This document shows positions 41,536 to 50,591 of a stretch of 64,000 nt of DNA, piece by piece. The first letter of the stretch is position 1, and each line of letters begins with the position of its first letter. The position numbers and the translations under genes were made by a program. The stretch comes from an uncultured Pelagibacteraceae bacterium (GTDB taxonomy: Bacteria; Pseudomonadota; Alphaproteobacteria; Pelagibacterales; Pelagibacteraceae), in contig CACNEM010000005.1 of the NCBI GenBank assembly GCA_902619495.1, positions 1 to 64,000 on the forward strand, given 5' to 3'. Under the pieces are notes generated by a model. It was not told the origin of the DNA. It made no database searches and saw only the letters and a list, made by a program, of their open reading frames with translations.

Positions 41536-42731
41536 TACTTAATTCTTTTTAAACCTTTTTTAAGATCATTAATTAAATCTTTTGGATCTTCCAATCCAAT
41601 GTGTAGTCTTACAATAAATTCATCTTTATTAAATCTGTAAAATTGACGTCCTTTCAAATATTCATCCTTTTTATTGTTTTTTAATTCTTGAAGTATAGCT
41701 AAACTTTCAAAACCTCCCCAGCTATATCCTATGCCAAATAATTCTAAAGAATTTACAAATTGTATTACAGAAGATTTTTTTTTGCTTTTAATAACTATTG
41801 AGAGCAAGCCAGTTGCGCCAGAGTAATATTTTTTCCAAAGTTTATAGTTTTTAGAGGAAGGATTGTGAGGGTAAAGAATTTCTTTTATTTTTTTTTGTCT
41901 TTTTAAGAAATTGATAATAACTTTTGTATTTTCACTATGTTGTTTTAGTCTTGTGTCTAAAGTTCTTAAGCCTCTTATGATTAAATAAGCCTCATCGGCT
42001 GACATTCTGTAGCCAGATAATTTATAAAAAAACATAATCTTTTTAAAAACTTTTTTATTTACTGCCAGAGAACCACCCATAGCATCTGAATGACCGGAAA
42101 AATATTTTGTTGCAGAGCAAAAAGACATGTCAAAACCAATTTTTAATGGCTTCAGATAAAGCGGAGTTCCCCATGTATTGTCTAAAAGAGTAAAAATTTT
42201 TTTTCTTTTTGCTAACTGAGTGATTTTTGATAAATCTTGAAATTCAAAAGTATTACTTCCAGGATTTTCAACTAATATCATTTTTGTTTTTGTTGAAATT
42301 TTATTTTTTAGGTCTTCAAATGAGTCTGGATTATAAAATTTTGCACTAACATTGAACTCTCTAAGCAATTCTTGAGATATTTCTTTTGTTGGACCATATA
42401 CATTATCGGAAACCAAAATTTCATCTCCTGGTCTGCAGAGAGACATTAAAGCCAAAGCTATTCCTCCAAAACCAGTTCCTGTCAAAAAAACATGATAAGC
42501 CTGCTCTAATTCTTTTAAAATATTTTCGAGTTCTATTGTTGTCGTGCTTCCATACCTTCCATAGGTATAATGTGACACTTTTTTATGTTTTTTAATTTTC
42601 AATTCATGCTGATACATTTCTTGAATTGAATTGAATAAAATAGTTGAGGCTCTAGTCACTGGAGGATTTGCAGACCTATTAGTACTGTCTTTAGTGGGGT
42701 GTTTTAAGAATGTGCTTATAGACTTTTTCAT
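41535..42731 (-). CDS. metC: cystathionine beta-lyase type Cys/Met metabolism PLP enzyme
   Basis: Trans-sulfuration family PLP enzyme of 398 residues. It has the MetC-like N-terminus NPPVTRASTILF, TYGRYGSTTTIELE, the PLP-stacking and phosphate region GTGFGGIALAL, LVENPGSNTFEFQD, TLLDNTWGTPL (PLP-binding Asp) and the Schiff-base Lys in SFCSATKYFSGHSD. The last motif favours cystathionine beta-lyase over gamma-synthase. Homocysteine or methanethiol would be the sulfur product. Coupled to the MFS gene by a 1-bp overlap. Confidence 0.9.
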   Translation of the reverse strand: MKKSISTFLKHPTKDSTNRSANPPVTRASTILFNSIQEMYQHELKIKKHKKVSHYTYGRYGSTTTIELENILKELEQAYHVFLTGTGFGGIALALMSLCRPGDEILVSDNVYGPTKEISQELLREFNVSAKFYNPDSFEDLKNKISTKTKMILVENPGSNTFEFQDLSKITQLAKRKKIFTLLDNTWGTPLYLKPLKIGFDMSFCSATKYFSGHSDAMGGSLAVNKKVFKKIMFFYKLSGYRMSADEAYLIIRGLRTLDTRLKQHSENTKVIINFLKRQKKIKEILYPHNPSSKNYKLWKKYYSGATGLLSIVIKSKKKSSVIQFVNSLELFGIGYSWGGFESLAILQELKNNKKDEYLKGRQFYRFNKDEFIVRLHIGLEDPKDLINDLKKGLKRIK

Positions 42732-42797
42732 AAAATAAGTATATCTGACTTTTATATAGTACTTTACTAATTAAGATATAAAAAAGGAGGCAAAAAT

Positions 42798-42881
42798 ATG
42801 GGTTATCCAAAAAAGCACCGAGGAAGAAGAAAAATCGGATCAAAAAAAAGAAGAGCTAGAAAAAGAAATAAGAAAAAATAA
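42798..42881 (+). CDS. 27-residue Lys/Arg-rich protein
   Basis: A very short frame encoding MGYPKKHRGRRKIGSKKRR and a further seven basic or polar residues. Fifteen or more of its 27 residues are Lys or Arg. It has one of the best Shine-Dalgarno sequences in the window (AAGGAGG, 7 bases before the ATG) and no other gene in its gap, so I consider it expressed. The length and charge resemble tiny ribosomal proteins such as bTHX or the basic tails of bacterial small-subunit proteins, but I cannot assign a family. RNA binding is inferred. Confidence 0.7.
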   Translation: MGYPKKHRGRRKIGSKKRRARKRNKKK

Positions 42882-42895
42882 TCATTACAGAATAT

Positions 42896-43597
42896 ATGCA
42901 TGAAATAACTCAAATAAGAAAATTGAGTCTATGGATTTTTTTAATTCCATTAATTGCAATTAATCTTTGTCTATTCATCTCACAAAACCCAGAGATGTTA
43001 GATAATACAGTTTTTAGCGTTGATCAGATTGGAAGATCCGGCTTTTCAATCCCATATTTAGATGGAAGTTTATCAATAAGCAGGGCATCAAGAACGTTTC
43101 CTCAGTACTTAATCTTTAAACCATCTATGATACTTACAGCAATTTTTTTATTTTATTATTGGAAAAATAATAACGATTTAGTAAATAATTTATATAAAAC
43201 TAAAATAAATTATAAATTTAAAATTTTTGGAATTTTATCAGCAGTTTTTCTAGCTATTCATTCTATTTTCTTAGGTATTAAATTTGATATTCAAATTTAT
43301 AAAATTTTTAGAAGAGTAATATTGTTATTATTCATAATTTTTGAGCTCATAGCACAAGGTTACCTCGTTTACCATTTATATAGTTTAAAAAAGAAATTGG
43401 AGGTAATGATTAATAAAAAAGTTTTGTTGATAAAATTTTTGCTTGTTAGTGTGCTGATAATAATAGCTTTTCTAAGTTTACCTACACTAGTTACAAAAGG
43501 AAATACACATTTCAAACATATGCTTGAGTGGAACTACTTCGTTGGGGTAATTATGTTTTATTTACTTTCAAGATTTTTTTGGAGAAGAACCACATAA
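42896..43597 (+). CDS. polytopic membrane protein, hypothetical
   Basis: A 233-residue membrane protein with about six hydrophobic segments, the first at residues 10-28 (LSLWIFLIPLIAINLCLF) followed by a soluble loop with VFSVDQIGRSGFSIPYLDGSLSI. The final residues are basic (FFWRRTT). I do not recognise a family. It starts 14 bp after the 27-residue basic gene and is probably co-transcribed with it. Its stop codon overlaps the first hairpin of the structured RNA region. Confidence 0.75.
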   Translation: MHEITQIRKLSLWIFLIPLIAINLCLFISQNPEMLDNTVFSVDQIGRSGFSIPYLDGSLSISRASRTFPQYLIFKPSMILTAIFLFYYWKNNNDLVNNLYKTKINYKFKIFGILSAVFLAIHSIFLGIKFDIQIYKIFRRVILLLFIIFELIAQGYLVYHLYSLKKKLEVMINKKVLLIKFLLVSVLIIIAFLSLPTLVTKGNTHFKHMLEWNYFVGVIMFYLLSRFFWRRTT

Positions 43598-43764
43598 ATT
43601 TCTAGGCTTTCGCCCAGAAATTTAGCAGTTTGGCTCGTCGTTTTAGGCGCTACCGCCAAGCCTTCCCGATGAACTATTCTAGCGCTACTAGGTTCACCTT
43701 TCTGCCCTTTAAGCTTGAACCTCTCGGTTTTTCCCTAAATGGCCAGTTAAGAGTTGCCTCTTAA
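43596..43764. ncRNA. GC-rich structured RNA of unassigned class
   Basis: Between two convergent genes lies about 170 bases with no coding frame and a GC content clearly above its surroundings. It holds four hairpins: 43596-43623 (12-bp stem, 4-base loop; GNRA-type GAAA when read on the minus strand), 43632-43662 (GGCT..AGCC enclosing GGCG..CGCC), 43690-43722 (AGGTTCA/TGAACCT) and 43747-43764 (TTAAGAG/CTCTTAA, 4-base loop). In AT-rich genomes this is typical of a stable ncRNA. The strand is undetermined. I do not see the tRNA-like T-arm of tmRNA, the SRP tetraloop region, or RNase P conserved regions; 6S RNA remains possible. Confidence 0.6.
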
Positions 43765-43830
43765 TTAGAAATATTAAAACATATAGTAACTAAGTAAGTA
43801 ATCACTTATTACGTGTCTTAAAATGTATTG

Positions 43831-44961
43831 TTAACTAAGTGGATAATTATTATTGATAGTCTTATCGATCCATCCGCCTCCGAGAACTTTATCCCCAAAA
43901 TTATCCTTTGAATAAAAAACACAGGCCTGACCAGGTGAAACACCTATTTCTTTATCAATAATTTTTACCAATGCAAAATTTTCTTTTAAATCTACATTTG
44001 CTTTTAGAAGTCTGCCGGTTGATCTTACTTTTATATTTACAATATCATTAAACTCTTTTTTTTGCGCAAGAATATTTAACTCTCTCAATTTGATTTCTTT
44101 TATTTCTAAATTTTCTTTTTCTCCAACAATTATAGTATTTTCGTCTGCATTAATATTAATCACAAAGAGAGGTTTGTTGCTTGAAATTTTGATACCTTTT
44201 CTTTGACCGATTGTATAATTTATAATACCTTCATGCTCTCCTATTTGTTTGCCTGAGATATCTAATATTTTTCCTTTTTTAAAGGACTCTGGTCTAAATT
44301 TTTTTATTACTGAGCCATAATCCCCATTAGGAACAAAACAGATATCTTGACTATCTGGTTTATCAGCAACATTTAAATTTAATTTTTTTGCTATAGATCT
44401 AGTTTCAGATTTATCAATTTCCCCTAAAGGAAATCTTAAATAATCTAATTGTTCTTGAGTTGTGTTAAATAAAAAATAACTTTGATCTCTATTATGATCT
44501 TTAGCTCGGTACATATTTGCATGGCCATTTTTTTGTATTCTAGAAACATAATGACCAGTAACTAATGCATCAGCTTTTAATTCTTTAGAATATTTAAATA
44601 AATCCCTAAATTTTACCGTTTGATTACATTGAACACAAGGTATTGGCGTTTCACCAGCAACATAACTATCAATAAATGAGTCAATTACCTCTGATTTGAA
44701 TTTTTTTTGATAATATAAGATTTCATGATTAATATTTAATTTTTCAGATACTCTTTTTGCGTCCATTATATCCTGACCAGCACAACATTGTCTTCCTTCT
44801 TTGGATTGTTTTGTATCATCATATAATTTAAGAGTTATACCAGTTACATCATATCCCTCTTGCTTCATTAAAGCGGCAACAACAGATGAGTCTACACCTC
44901 CTGACATAGCAACAACAACTTTAGTCTCTTTTTTAGATTTTTTTATACCTAGTGAATTCAT
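43831..44961 (-). CDS. mnmA: tRNA-specific 2-thiouridylase
   Basis: Thiolates U34 of tRNA-Lys, Glu and Gln using sulfur relayed from a desulfurase. The PP-loop [18 protein letters not shown] is at the N-terminus. The catalytic cysteines are in [14 protein letters not shown] and [13 protein letters not shown], and the C-terminal beta barrel contains YTIGQRKGI and SPGQACVFY. At 376 residues it is full length. Also known as trmU. Divergent from the DUF3553 gene across 39 bp. Confidence 0.95.
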   Translation of the reverse strand: MNSLGIKKSKKETKVVVAMSGGVDSSVVAALMKQEGYDVTGITLKLYDDTKQSKEGRQCCAGQDIMDAKRVSEKLNINHEILYYQKKFKSEVIDSFIDSYVAGETPIPCVQCNQTVKFRDLFKYSKELKADALVTGHYVSRIQKNGHANMYRAKDHNRDQSYFLFNTTQEQLDYLRFPLGEIDKSETRSIAKKLNLNVADKPDSQDICFVPNGDYGSVIKKFRPESFKKGKILDISGKQIGEHEGIINYTIGQRKGIKISSNKPLFVININADENTIIVGEKENLEIKEIKLRELNILAQKKEFNDIVNIKVRSTGRLLKANVDLKENFALVKIIDKEIGVSPGQACVFYSKDNFGDKVLGGGWIDKTINNNYPLS

Positions 44962-45000
44962 TTTATAATGGTATAATATATTTATTATTTTTTTTCCATA

Positions 45001-45177
45001 ATGCTTATCGACTTTGAACCAGGTGATTATGTTAAAAATCCTGCTAATGAAGATTGGGGGGTTGGACAGGTTCAGTCAATAATTGGTAATAGAATTACTG
45101 TCAATTTTGAAAATAGCGGAAAAAAAGTGATAAATATTGAAAATATAGTTTTAGAGAGAGTGAACAATGAAAATTGA
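45001..45177 (+). CDS. DUF3553 family protein
   Basis: A 58-residue protein too short for usual gene callers' cut-offs. It matches the DUF3553 pattern: [20 protein letters not shown], then [18 protein letters not shown]. This resembles the CarD/UvrD-tail Tudor-like fold that contacts RNA polymerase or nucleic acids. The last 11 bases overlap the cysQ start, so the two are coupled. Function unknown. Confidence 0.88.
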   Translation: MLIDFEPGDYVKNPANEDWGVGQVQSIIGNRITVNFENSGKKVINIENIVLERVNNEN

Positions 45178-45946
45178 AAAATTAAAACAAATTGCAGAGG
45201 ATTTAATAGAAACTTTTAATAGTGCAGGGCAACTCTCAATAGATCTTTATAATAAAGGATTAAAAATCCAAATAAAAGATGATAATTCTCCAGTGAGCAA
45301 CGGCGACTTAGAAGTTAATAATATTATTACAAAAAAAATTAAGGAACTAACTCCCGAAATTCCAATAATATCCGAGGAAACAGTTGATTTAAAGAAAAAA
45401 AATACAGCAAAGATTTTTTGGTTAATCGATCCTATAGATGGGACAAAAGAATACATTGGTGGAAAAGATGAATATACTCTAAACGCTGCTTTAGTAATTG
45501 ATGCAGTTCCAGTATTAGGGCTAGTTGGAGCACCTAAGAAAAAAAGACTTTTTTATACTTATGCGCCCGGAGAAAGTTTTTTGGTTGAAAATGGAAAAAC
45601 CGAAAAAATTAATTGCAAGAAAAAACAACCGAAGGGTAAAATAGTAGCTGTTTCAAGTGCTATTAAACCATCTGATGTTATTCTTAATAAGTTAAAAGAA
45701 AATAAGGTAAATTTGATTGTCAAAATTGCTAGTTCATATAAATTTTGTGTAATTGCTACTGGTGAGTTTGATATTTATGCAGCTCGCGAAAGGGCAAATG
45801 AGTGGGATACTGCAGCAGGCCATGCTGTAGCTCAAAATGCAGGCGCAATAATTAAAACTCTTGATGGAAAACCTTTTTTATATGGAAAAGAGGATTATAA
45901 AAATCCAAGCCTACTTCTTAAAAGATCAGATAATTTGAATGATTAA
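45167..45946 (+). CDS. cysQ: 3'(2'),5'-bisphosphate nucleotidase
   Basis: Inositol-monophosphatase-fold Mg-dependent phosphatase that hydrolyses PAP, the by-product of PAPS use, to AMP. Metal-binding motifs: PIISEETVD, then FWLIDPIDGTKEYIGG, and the C-terminal EWDTAAGHAVAQNAGA. The KEY residues after DGT are characteristic of CysQ rather than inositol monophosphatase. At 259 residues it is normal length. PAP could derive from sulfate assimilation or from acyl-carrier-protein turnover; no cysDNH genes are in the window. Confidence 0.92.
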   Translation: MKIEKLKQIAEDLIETFNSAGQLSIDLYNKGLKIQIKDDNSPVSNGDLEVNNIITKKIKELTPEIPIISEETVDLKKKNTAKIFWLIDPIDGTKEYIGGKDEYTLNAALVIDAVPVLGLVGAPKKKRLFYTYAPGESFLVENGKTEKINCKKKQPKGKIVAVSSAIKPSDVILNKLKENKVNLIVKIASSYKFCVIATGEFDIYAARERANEWDTAAGHAVAQNAGAIIKTLDGKPFLYGKEDYKNPSLLLKRSDNLND

Positions 45947-46079
45947 AACAGTATCGATTATCATTATTTCTGTAACAATTTTAGGTGTAGTATTTTTTAT
46001 TCTGGTTCGTAATGCGCTTAGAAAAAAACTTGATATATTATTAGAAGAAGAAGAAAAAAGAAAAAATAAAGAAGATTAA
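45939..46079 (+). CDS. small single-span membrane protein
   Basis: A 46-residue frame overlapping the cysQ stop by 8 bp. An N-terminal membrane helix (VSIIIISVTILGVVFFILV) is followed by RNALRKK and a highly charged tail (LLEEEEKRKNKED). It ends one base before the convergent recX stop. Coupling to cysQ and a clear helix-then-charged-tail design support a real gene, but the family is unknown. Confidence 0.55.
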   Translation: MIKTVSIIIISVTILGVVFFILVRNALRKKLDILLEEEEKRKNKED

Positions 46080-46640
46080 TTATATAATTTTTAGAAGTTT
46101 ATTAAATTCCTTAGTTTCTAAATCTAAAACTCTTTTTGAAAGATCAAAACTAAATCCACCTCTAGCTAAAATTCCCATATCCTTTTTGTAAAACAATTCT
46201 CGATTATTCTCAGGCCTCAAAGGTCCTATCCTTCTTCTTTTACACAATTTTAAAGCAGATACAAAATCAGGTTCAATTTCATTTTGTTTAATTTTATCAA
46301 TACTTTGTTTTACGTACTTATCTTCAATGCCTTTACTTCTTAATGACTGATTGATCTTGTTTAAAGAATAACCTCTTCTTAGATACATTCTAGCTTTTGA
46401 GTCTGAGTACATTTCGTCATTTATTACTCTGTTTTTTTCTAAATTTAAAATTATCTCATCAATAATTGAAGTTACTTCTTTTTTAGATTTACTCCCTTTA
46501 ATTTTTGTTAAATACTTCTTAAGTAAATAAACTTTTAGCTGTTGTTTTGAAGGACTATATTTTTCAAGGTATGAGTAAGCTAGATCTTTTAAATTTGTTG
46601 TAAGATCTTCAAAATCACTTTTATTTGATGTGGGATTCAT
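46080..46640 (-). CDS. recX: regulatory protein RecX family
   Basis: A 186-residue protein built of three-helix repeats as in RecX, which modulates RecA filaments. Recognisable parts are YLEKYSPSKQQLKVYLLKK, the second repeat ARMYLRRGYSLNKINQSLRSKGI and the third repeat KLCKRRRIGPLR. recA itself is not adjacent. The gene is divergent from the ABA4-like gene over about 26 bp. RecX family identity is likely, though members of this clade are divergent. Confidence 0.82.
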   Translation of the reverse strand: MNPTSNKSDFEDLTTNLKDLAYSYLEKYSPSKQQLKVYLLKKYLTKIKGSKSKKEVTSIIDEIILNLEKNRVINDEMYSDSKARMYLRRGYSLNKINQSLRSKGIEDKYVKQSIDKIKQNEIEPDFVSALKLCKRRRIGPLRPENNRELFYKKDMGILARGGFSFDLSKRVLDLETKEFNKLLKII

Positions 46641-46666
46641 TTAGTTAATATACTATATTATTTTTG

Positions 46667-47137
46667 ATGATAAATGATCTATTAACTTTAATTGACTCAG
46701 AAACTATCTATTTAATTGCTAATTGGGGCGTAATTCCTTTTTGGTTATTATTAATTATTGTCCCTTACAATGGTTTAACAAATTTTTTCGTTCAATCGGT
46801 TATTCCAACATTACTTTTAGCGATTGGTTATGTGTACCTATCTTATAATCTTTATTTAGAAAATAACATTTTTGACAGTTTTGAACTTTATAATGGTTTA
46901 GATGGTTTGTACTCGATGTTTGCAAACGAAACAATATTGTTATTATTTTGGTTACATTTTCTTGCAATAAGTTTGTTTGCTGGCGCTTGGATAGTTCGAG
47001 ACGCTAAAAGATATTTATTGCCAAGGCTAATAATTATTCCTTCTCTCATATTAACCTATTTTACTGGCCCAGTTGGATTGTTAATTTATTGGTTTATAAG
47101 AATTTTTTTTGCTAAAAAAATTAGTTTTAATGATTAA
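46667..47137 (+). CDS. ABA4-like (DUF4281) membrane protein
   Basis: A 156-residue membrane protein with four hydrophobic helices. The segment IANWGVIPFWLLLIIVP and the downstream WLHFLAISLFAGAWIVRDAKR and YFTGPVGLLIYWFIR are diagnostic of the ABA4-like family. That family is named for plant neoxanthin synthesis; bacterial members are carotenoid- or retinal-linked by context in some species, which is not demonstrable here. I start at ATG 46667; the upstream TTG is less likely. Confidence 0.87.
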   Translation: MINDLLTLIDSETIYLIANWGVIPFWLLLIIVPYNGLTNFFVQSVIPTLLLAIGYVYLSYNLYLENNIFDSFELYNGLDGLYSMFANETILLLFWLHFLAISLFAGAWIVRDAKRYLLPRLIIIPSLILTYFTGPVGLLIYWFIRIFFAKKISFND

Positions 47138-47717
47138 GCCTTTTGATTTCTATTTTGACTTTATAAGTCCATATTCTTTTCTTGCTCATAAAGAAATAAG
47201 AAAAATTGAAAATAAGGCATCTATTAAAATTAAATATCGGCCAATACTTTTAGGTGGTTTGCATAATTTGCATGGAATTAAAGCACCAGCGTTTATACCT
47301 GCCAAAGCGAAACATATGATTAGAGATTGTAAGTTAATTGCTGAAAGAAATAATGTAAAATTCAAATTTAATTCATATTTTCCTATAAGAACTTTAAACT
47401 TAATGAGAGGAGTTTTTGTTGCAGAAGAGGATAATATGAAAAGTTACTACATAAATAGTATTTTTGACTCAATTTGGCAGGATGGTCTTAATATGAATGA
47501 TGAAAATATTATACAAAAAGTTTTAAAAAATTTGAGCATAAATCCAAAAACATTTACATTAAGAGCTTCATCATCATCAATTAAAGATGCTTTAAAAAAA
47601 AGGACCAGTGATGCTTATGAAAAGGGAATTTTTGGTGCACCATCATTTATAATAAATAATAAAATTTTTTGGGGTCAAGACAGAATCGAGTTTGTTTTGA
47701 AGGAAGCTAGTAAATAA
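47130..47717 (+). CDS. 2-hydroxychromene-2-carboxylate isomerase/DsbA family protein
   Basis: A 195-residue thioredoxin-fold protein of the kappa-GST/HCCA isomerase type. It starts MIKPFDFYFDFISPYSFLAH, with the active-site serine in SPYSF in place of a CxxC, and includes the cis-Pro region GIFGAPSFIINNKIFWGQDR. I start at ATG 47130, which overlaps the ABA4-like stop by 8 bp; the upstream alternative would lie inside that gene. The true substrate is probably a glutathione conjugate, unknown here. Confidence 0.87.
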   Translation: MIKPFDFYFDFISPYSFLAHKEIRKIENKASIKIKYRPILLGGLHNLHGIKAPAFIPAKAKHMIRDCKLIAERNNVKFKFNSYFPIRTLNLMRGVFVAEEDNMKSYYINSIFDSIWQDGLNMNDENIIQKVLKNLSINPKTFTLRASSSSIKDALKKRTSDAYEKGIFGAPSFIINNKIFWGQDRIEFVLKEASK

Positions 47718-47718
47718 A

Positions 47719-48117
47719 TTATTTTTTCTCTTTTGGAATTACTTTAAGGCCAGCATTCTTTAAAGCATCAAATCCACCAGCAGCATTTGCCACATTTTTA
47801 AAACCCATGTCTACTAGTGCTTTTGTAGCTAAAGCTGATCGAAACCCTAACGCACAGAAAAAAACCATTTTTTTTGACTCTACAATTTGATTTTCTTGAT
47901 AATAACTGCTTTTAGGATCTAGCCAAAATTCTAACATTCCTCTAGGTATATGTTTTGAATTCGCTATAGTTCCCTCTTTCCAAAGCTCCCTGATATCTCT
48001 TACATCAATTAATGTGATCTCGTTTTTCTCATACAGTTTTTTCACCTCTTTGGCACTTAATGTTTCTATGCTTTTATTAGCTTCTTCAACTAATTTTTGT
48101 GATGATTTAATACTCAT
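47719..48117 (-). CDS. rhodanese-like domain protein
   Basis: A single rhodanese domain of 132 residues. LIDVRDIRELWKEGTI and HIPRGMLEFW are the CH2 region, and the active-site Cys sits in MVFFCALGFRSALA. An N-terminal helix (about residues 1-25) precedes the domain. It may carry persulfide in tRNA thiolation, molybdenum cofactor synthesis or detoxification; no partner is adjacent. The 38-bp gap to the divergent glycosyltransferase-like gene is AT-rich. Confidence 0.9.
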   Translation of the reverse strand: MSIKSSQKLVEEANKSIETLSAKEVKKLYEKNEITLIDVRDIRELWKEGTIANSKHIPRGMLEFWLDPKSSYYQENQIVESKKMVFFCALGFRSALATKALVDMGFKNVANAAGGFDALKNAGLKVIPKEKK

Positions 48118-48155
48118 AGAACAAATAAATAAACTATTATATATAATTTACCAGT

Positions 48156-49175
48156 ATGAAAAATATTAAAAATTCAAAAAAAACGGGATTTTTAAAAAAA
48201 CTCTTCATCAAAATTTGCAGGAAGTTAGGTTTTGAAATTATAGCCCAAAATACATTTGAAATTGTAACTTCGGGTAAAAAAATAAATGACGATATTAGTG
48301 TTATTGGTGAAAAATCGGTCAATCTCCCTTTAGGAATAGTTAAGATAAAGAGAAAAGTAAAAGCTTTAGATATAATTATTAGAACTTGCTCTAGTGTAAA
48401 TATGCTAACGCAAACAAAAAACAGAATTTTTGAAAAAGATAAAATTGTATATACAGCAAAAACAATTACATCATTGATAAATTCAGTAAAATATGACCCA
48501 CAACTAGAAAAAATTAGTGTTAAATTTAAAGTTATTGATCATAATTCTTCCGATGAGAACTTAGAAAAAATCAATTCTATTTTTAAAAATTCAAAATTAG
48601 AATACGATTTACATAAATTAGATCTCTCTAAGTATATAAAAAATATTGAAAAAATAAATGAACGGGGAGAAAAAGTCTCACATAATCAAATGTCTAATAT
48701 GGCTAATATTAACCAATCTTTACTAGAGTCTAAAAATTCTAATGATTTAGTTTATTTTGTTGAAGACGATTATTTACATAAAAAAGAAGCAATAAGTGAG
48801 ATGGTGTTTACTTATGAAAGACTGGCGTCTCAATTAGATAAGGAAATTATTATATGTCCAGCTGATTACCCTTATTTATACACTCAAGCAGAATTAACTC
48901 AAAATTTTTTAGGAAAAAAGTATCATTGGAGAAAGGTAAATGAAACCTTATGTACTTTTTTAACAAGCAAGAAAATAATCGAAAAATATTGGGATAAATA
49001 TTTAAGCATGTGTAAAAAGGAACATGCTCCCTTTGAAAAACCTTTACATCAAATATATGAGAAAGAACTCTGTATATCTCCTATTCCTTCCTTAGCTGTA
49101 CATTTTACAAATGTTAATTCAATATTTGGATTATCTCCAAACGTCGATTGGGAAAAAATCTGGAATGAAAATTAG
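48156..49175 (+). CDS. putative glycosyltransferase (GT-A-like)
   Basis: A 339-residue protein. The central DLVYFVEDDYLHKKEAI contains the acidic cluster typical of GT-A nucleotide-sugar and metal binding, and is preceded by ALDIIIRTCSS and VKFKVIDHNSSDENL, the first Rossmann-like strands. The C-terminal half has ETLCTFLTSKKIIEKYWDKY. No membrane helix. It stands alone, followed by a strong bidirectional terminator. I cannot name the GT family; confidence reflects the acidic motif and fold-like pattern. Confidence 0.6.
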   Translation: MKNIKNSKKTGFLKKLFIKICRKLGFEIIAQNTFEIVTSGKKINDDISVIGEKSVNLPLGIVKIKRKVKALDIIIRTCSSVNMLTQTKNRIFEKDKIVYTAKTITSLINSVKYDPQLEKISVKFKVIDHNSSDENLEKINSIFKNSKLEYDLHKLDLSKYIKNIEKINERGEKVSHNQMSNMANINQSLLESKNSNDLVYFVEDDYLHKKEAISEMVFTYERLASQLDKEIIICPADYPYLYTQAELTQNFLGKKYHWRKVNETLCTFLTSKKIIEKYWDKYLSMCKKEHAPFEKPLHQIYEKELCISPIPSLAVHFTNVNSIFGLSPNVDWEKIWNEN

Positions 49176-49181
49176 ACACAA

Positions 49182-49203
49182 AAGGCTCGATTTCTCGAGC
49201 CTT
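49182..49203. terminator. bidirectional intrinsic terminator
   Basis: Nine-base stem AAGGCTCGA / TCGAGCCTT with a TTTC loop, A-run on the left and T-run on the right. It serves the plus-strand glycosyltransferase-like gene and, on the minus strand, the amtB gene ending at 49218. Confidence 0.9.
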
Positions 49204-49217
49204 TTTAAATTTAAATA

Positions 49218-50507
49218 TTAATCTCTTATTGAATAAGCAGTAACACCTACTTCAGCTTTATCAGTTCCTAATTTCTCAGCTGCTTTGCTTATTCTTAAAC
49301 CAACTGTTGATTTAAGAGCGGTAAATGTAGCCCATGATAAAACAAAGCTAAAGATACACACAGATGCGGTTCCGATAAATTGAGTGCCAAAAGAAGTGTC
49401 TGGGTTTGTTAATGGAACTACAAGTGTTCCAAAAATTCCAGCGAACATGTGAACTGGAATTGCTCCAACCACATCATCCAAACCATAACTCTCTAACATT
49501 TTTGTTCCGAAATACATTATGATCGCCCCTATCGATCCAATAAACATTGCTGTAATTGGTCCTGGTGTTAAAGGTTCTGCAGTTATAGCTACTAAACCTG
49601 CCAAAGCACCATTAAGCATCATCACAATATCAGTTTTGCCACCAATTAATCTAGTGATTGCTGCACCTGTAAAAGTTCCTGCAGCTCCAGCTAAGTGTGT
49701 ATTTACTGCAATCTTAGAAATAGCATTAACATCATCAAATGTTCCCATTGCTAATTGACTAAAACCGTTAAATCCAAACCAACCAAACCAAAGTAAAAAA
49801 GTTCCAAGCGTTACTAATGGAATACTTGAAGCTGCAAAAGGTTGCATAGATCTCTTTTCACCTTTTCTTCCAAATCTTCCCTCACGAGCACCTAAAACTA
49901 TCACTCCAGCTAATGCTGCAGCGCCTCCACATCCGTGAACTAGAGTTGATCCAGCAAAATCAGAGAATCCGTCGCTAGCTAACCAGCCGCCTCCCCATTG
50001 CCAACCCATAGAGATCGGATAAATGACTCCTGCCATAATTGCTGCGAAAATGAAGAATGGCCAGATCTTAATTCTCTCTGCTACTGCTCCAGACACTATT
50101 GAAGCCGTCGCACAAACGAACATTGTTTGAAAAAACCAATCTGAATAGCCTGAATAACCTGTTTCAGCATCAGAGGAGTCTGTCCAAATCGTAAATGAGC
50201 CCACATAACCACCTTCAGGCACTCCGTAAGCTAAATTATAGCCAACTAAAAAAAATACCAGCGAACATATAGCGAATTTACCTATATTTTTCGCGGCAAT
50301 TGTCGATACACTTTTTGTAGTCACTAATCCACTCTCAAGCATGCAGAAACCTGCTGCCATGAAAGCTACTAGCACTCCACCAATATAAAACCCTAAAGAG
50401 TTAAAAATATATTGTCCTTCTTGAGACATTGTAGTTTCTGCAAAGCTTTGAGAGCTAATTAGTAGAGCAGAAATACAACCTAATAAAATGAAAGTTAATT
50501 TTTTCAT
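49218..50507 (-). CDS. amtB: ammonium transporter
   Basis: Amt/Rh-family ammonium channel of about 429 residues with a cleavable signal peptide (KLTFILLGCISALLISS) and eleven helices. Seen: FMAAGFCMLESGLV, MGWQWGGGWLAS, GSTLVHGCGGAAAL (first pore His) and GAIPVHMFAGIFGTL (second pore His). I start at MKKLTFILLG (ATG 50505-50507), preceded by a GGGGG; an upstream in-frame start has none. It is the second of two tandem amtB paralogues, separated from the first by a terminator. Confidence 0.93.
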   Translation of the reverse strand: MKKLTFILLGCISALLISSQSFAETTMSQEGQYIFNSLGFYIGGVLVAFMAAGFCMLESGLVTTKSVSTIAAKNIGKFAICSLVFFLVGYNLAYGVPEGGYVGSFTIWTDSSDAETGYSGYSDWFFQTMFVCATASIVSGAVAERIKIWPFFIFAAIMAGVIYPISMGWQWGGGWLASDGFSDFAGSTLVHGCGGAAALAGVIVLGAREGRFGRKGEKRSMQPFAASSIPLVTLGTFLLWFGWFGFNGFSQLAMGTFDDVNAISKIAVNTHLAGAAGTFTGAAITRLIGGKTDIVMMLNGALAGLVAITAEPLTPGPITAMFIGSIGAIIMYFGTKMLESYGLDDVVGAIPVHMFAGIFGTLVVPLTNPDTSFGTQFIGTASVCIFSFVLSWATFTALKSTVGLRISKAAEKLGTDKAEVGVTAYSIRD

Positions 50508-50591
50508 GTTTCCCCCTTTTTTTTGAAGCCTTGATATCAAATTTCAGAGTTTTGAAGCATGAATTAAATGCATACGAGCTTTGTAAAATAA

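Noticed and set aside
43596-43764. tmRNA or a degenerate tRNA at the structured RNA locus
   Set aside because: GGTTCAAG resembles a T-loop but there is no pairing 3' arm, no CCA and no plausible tag frame ending in Ala-Ala.
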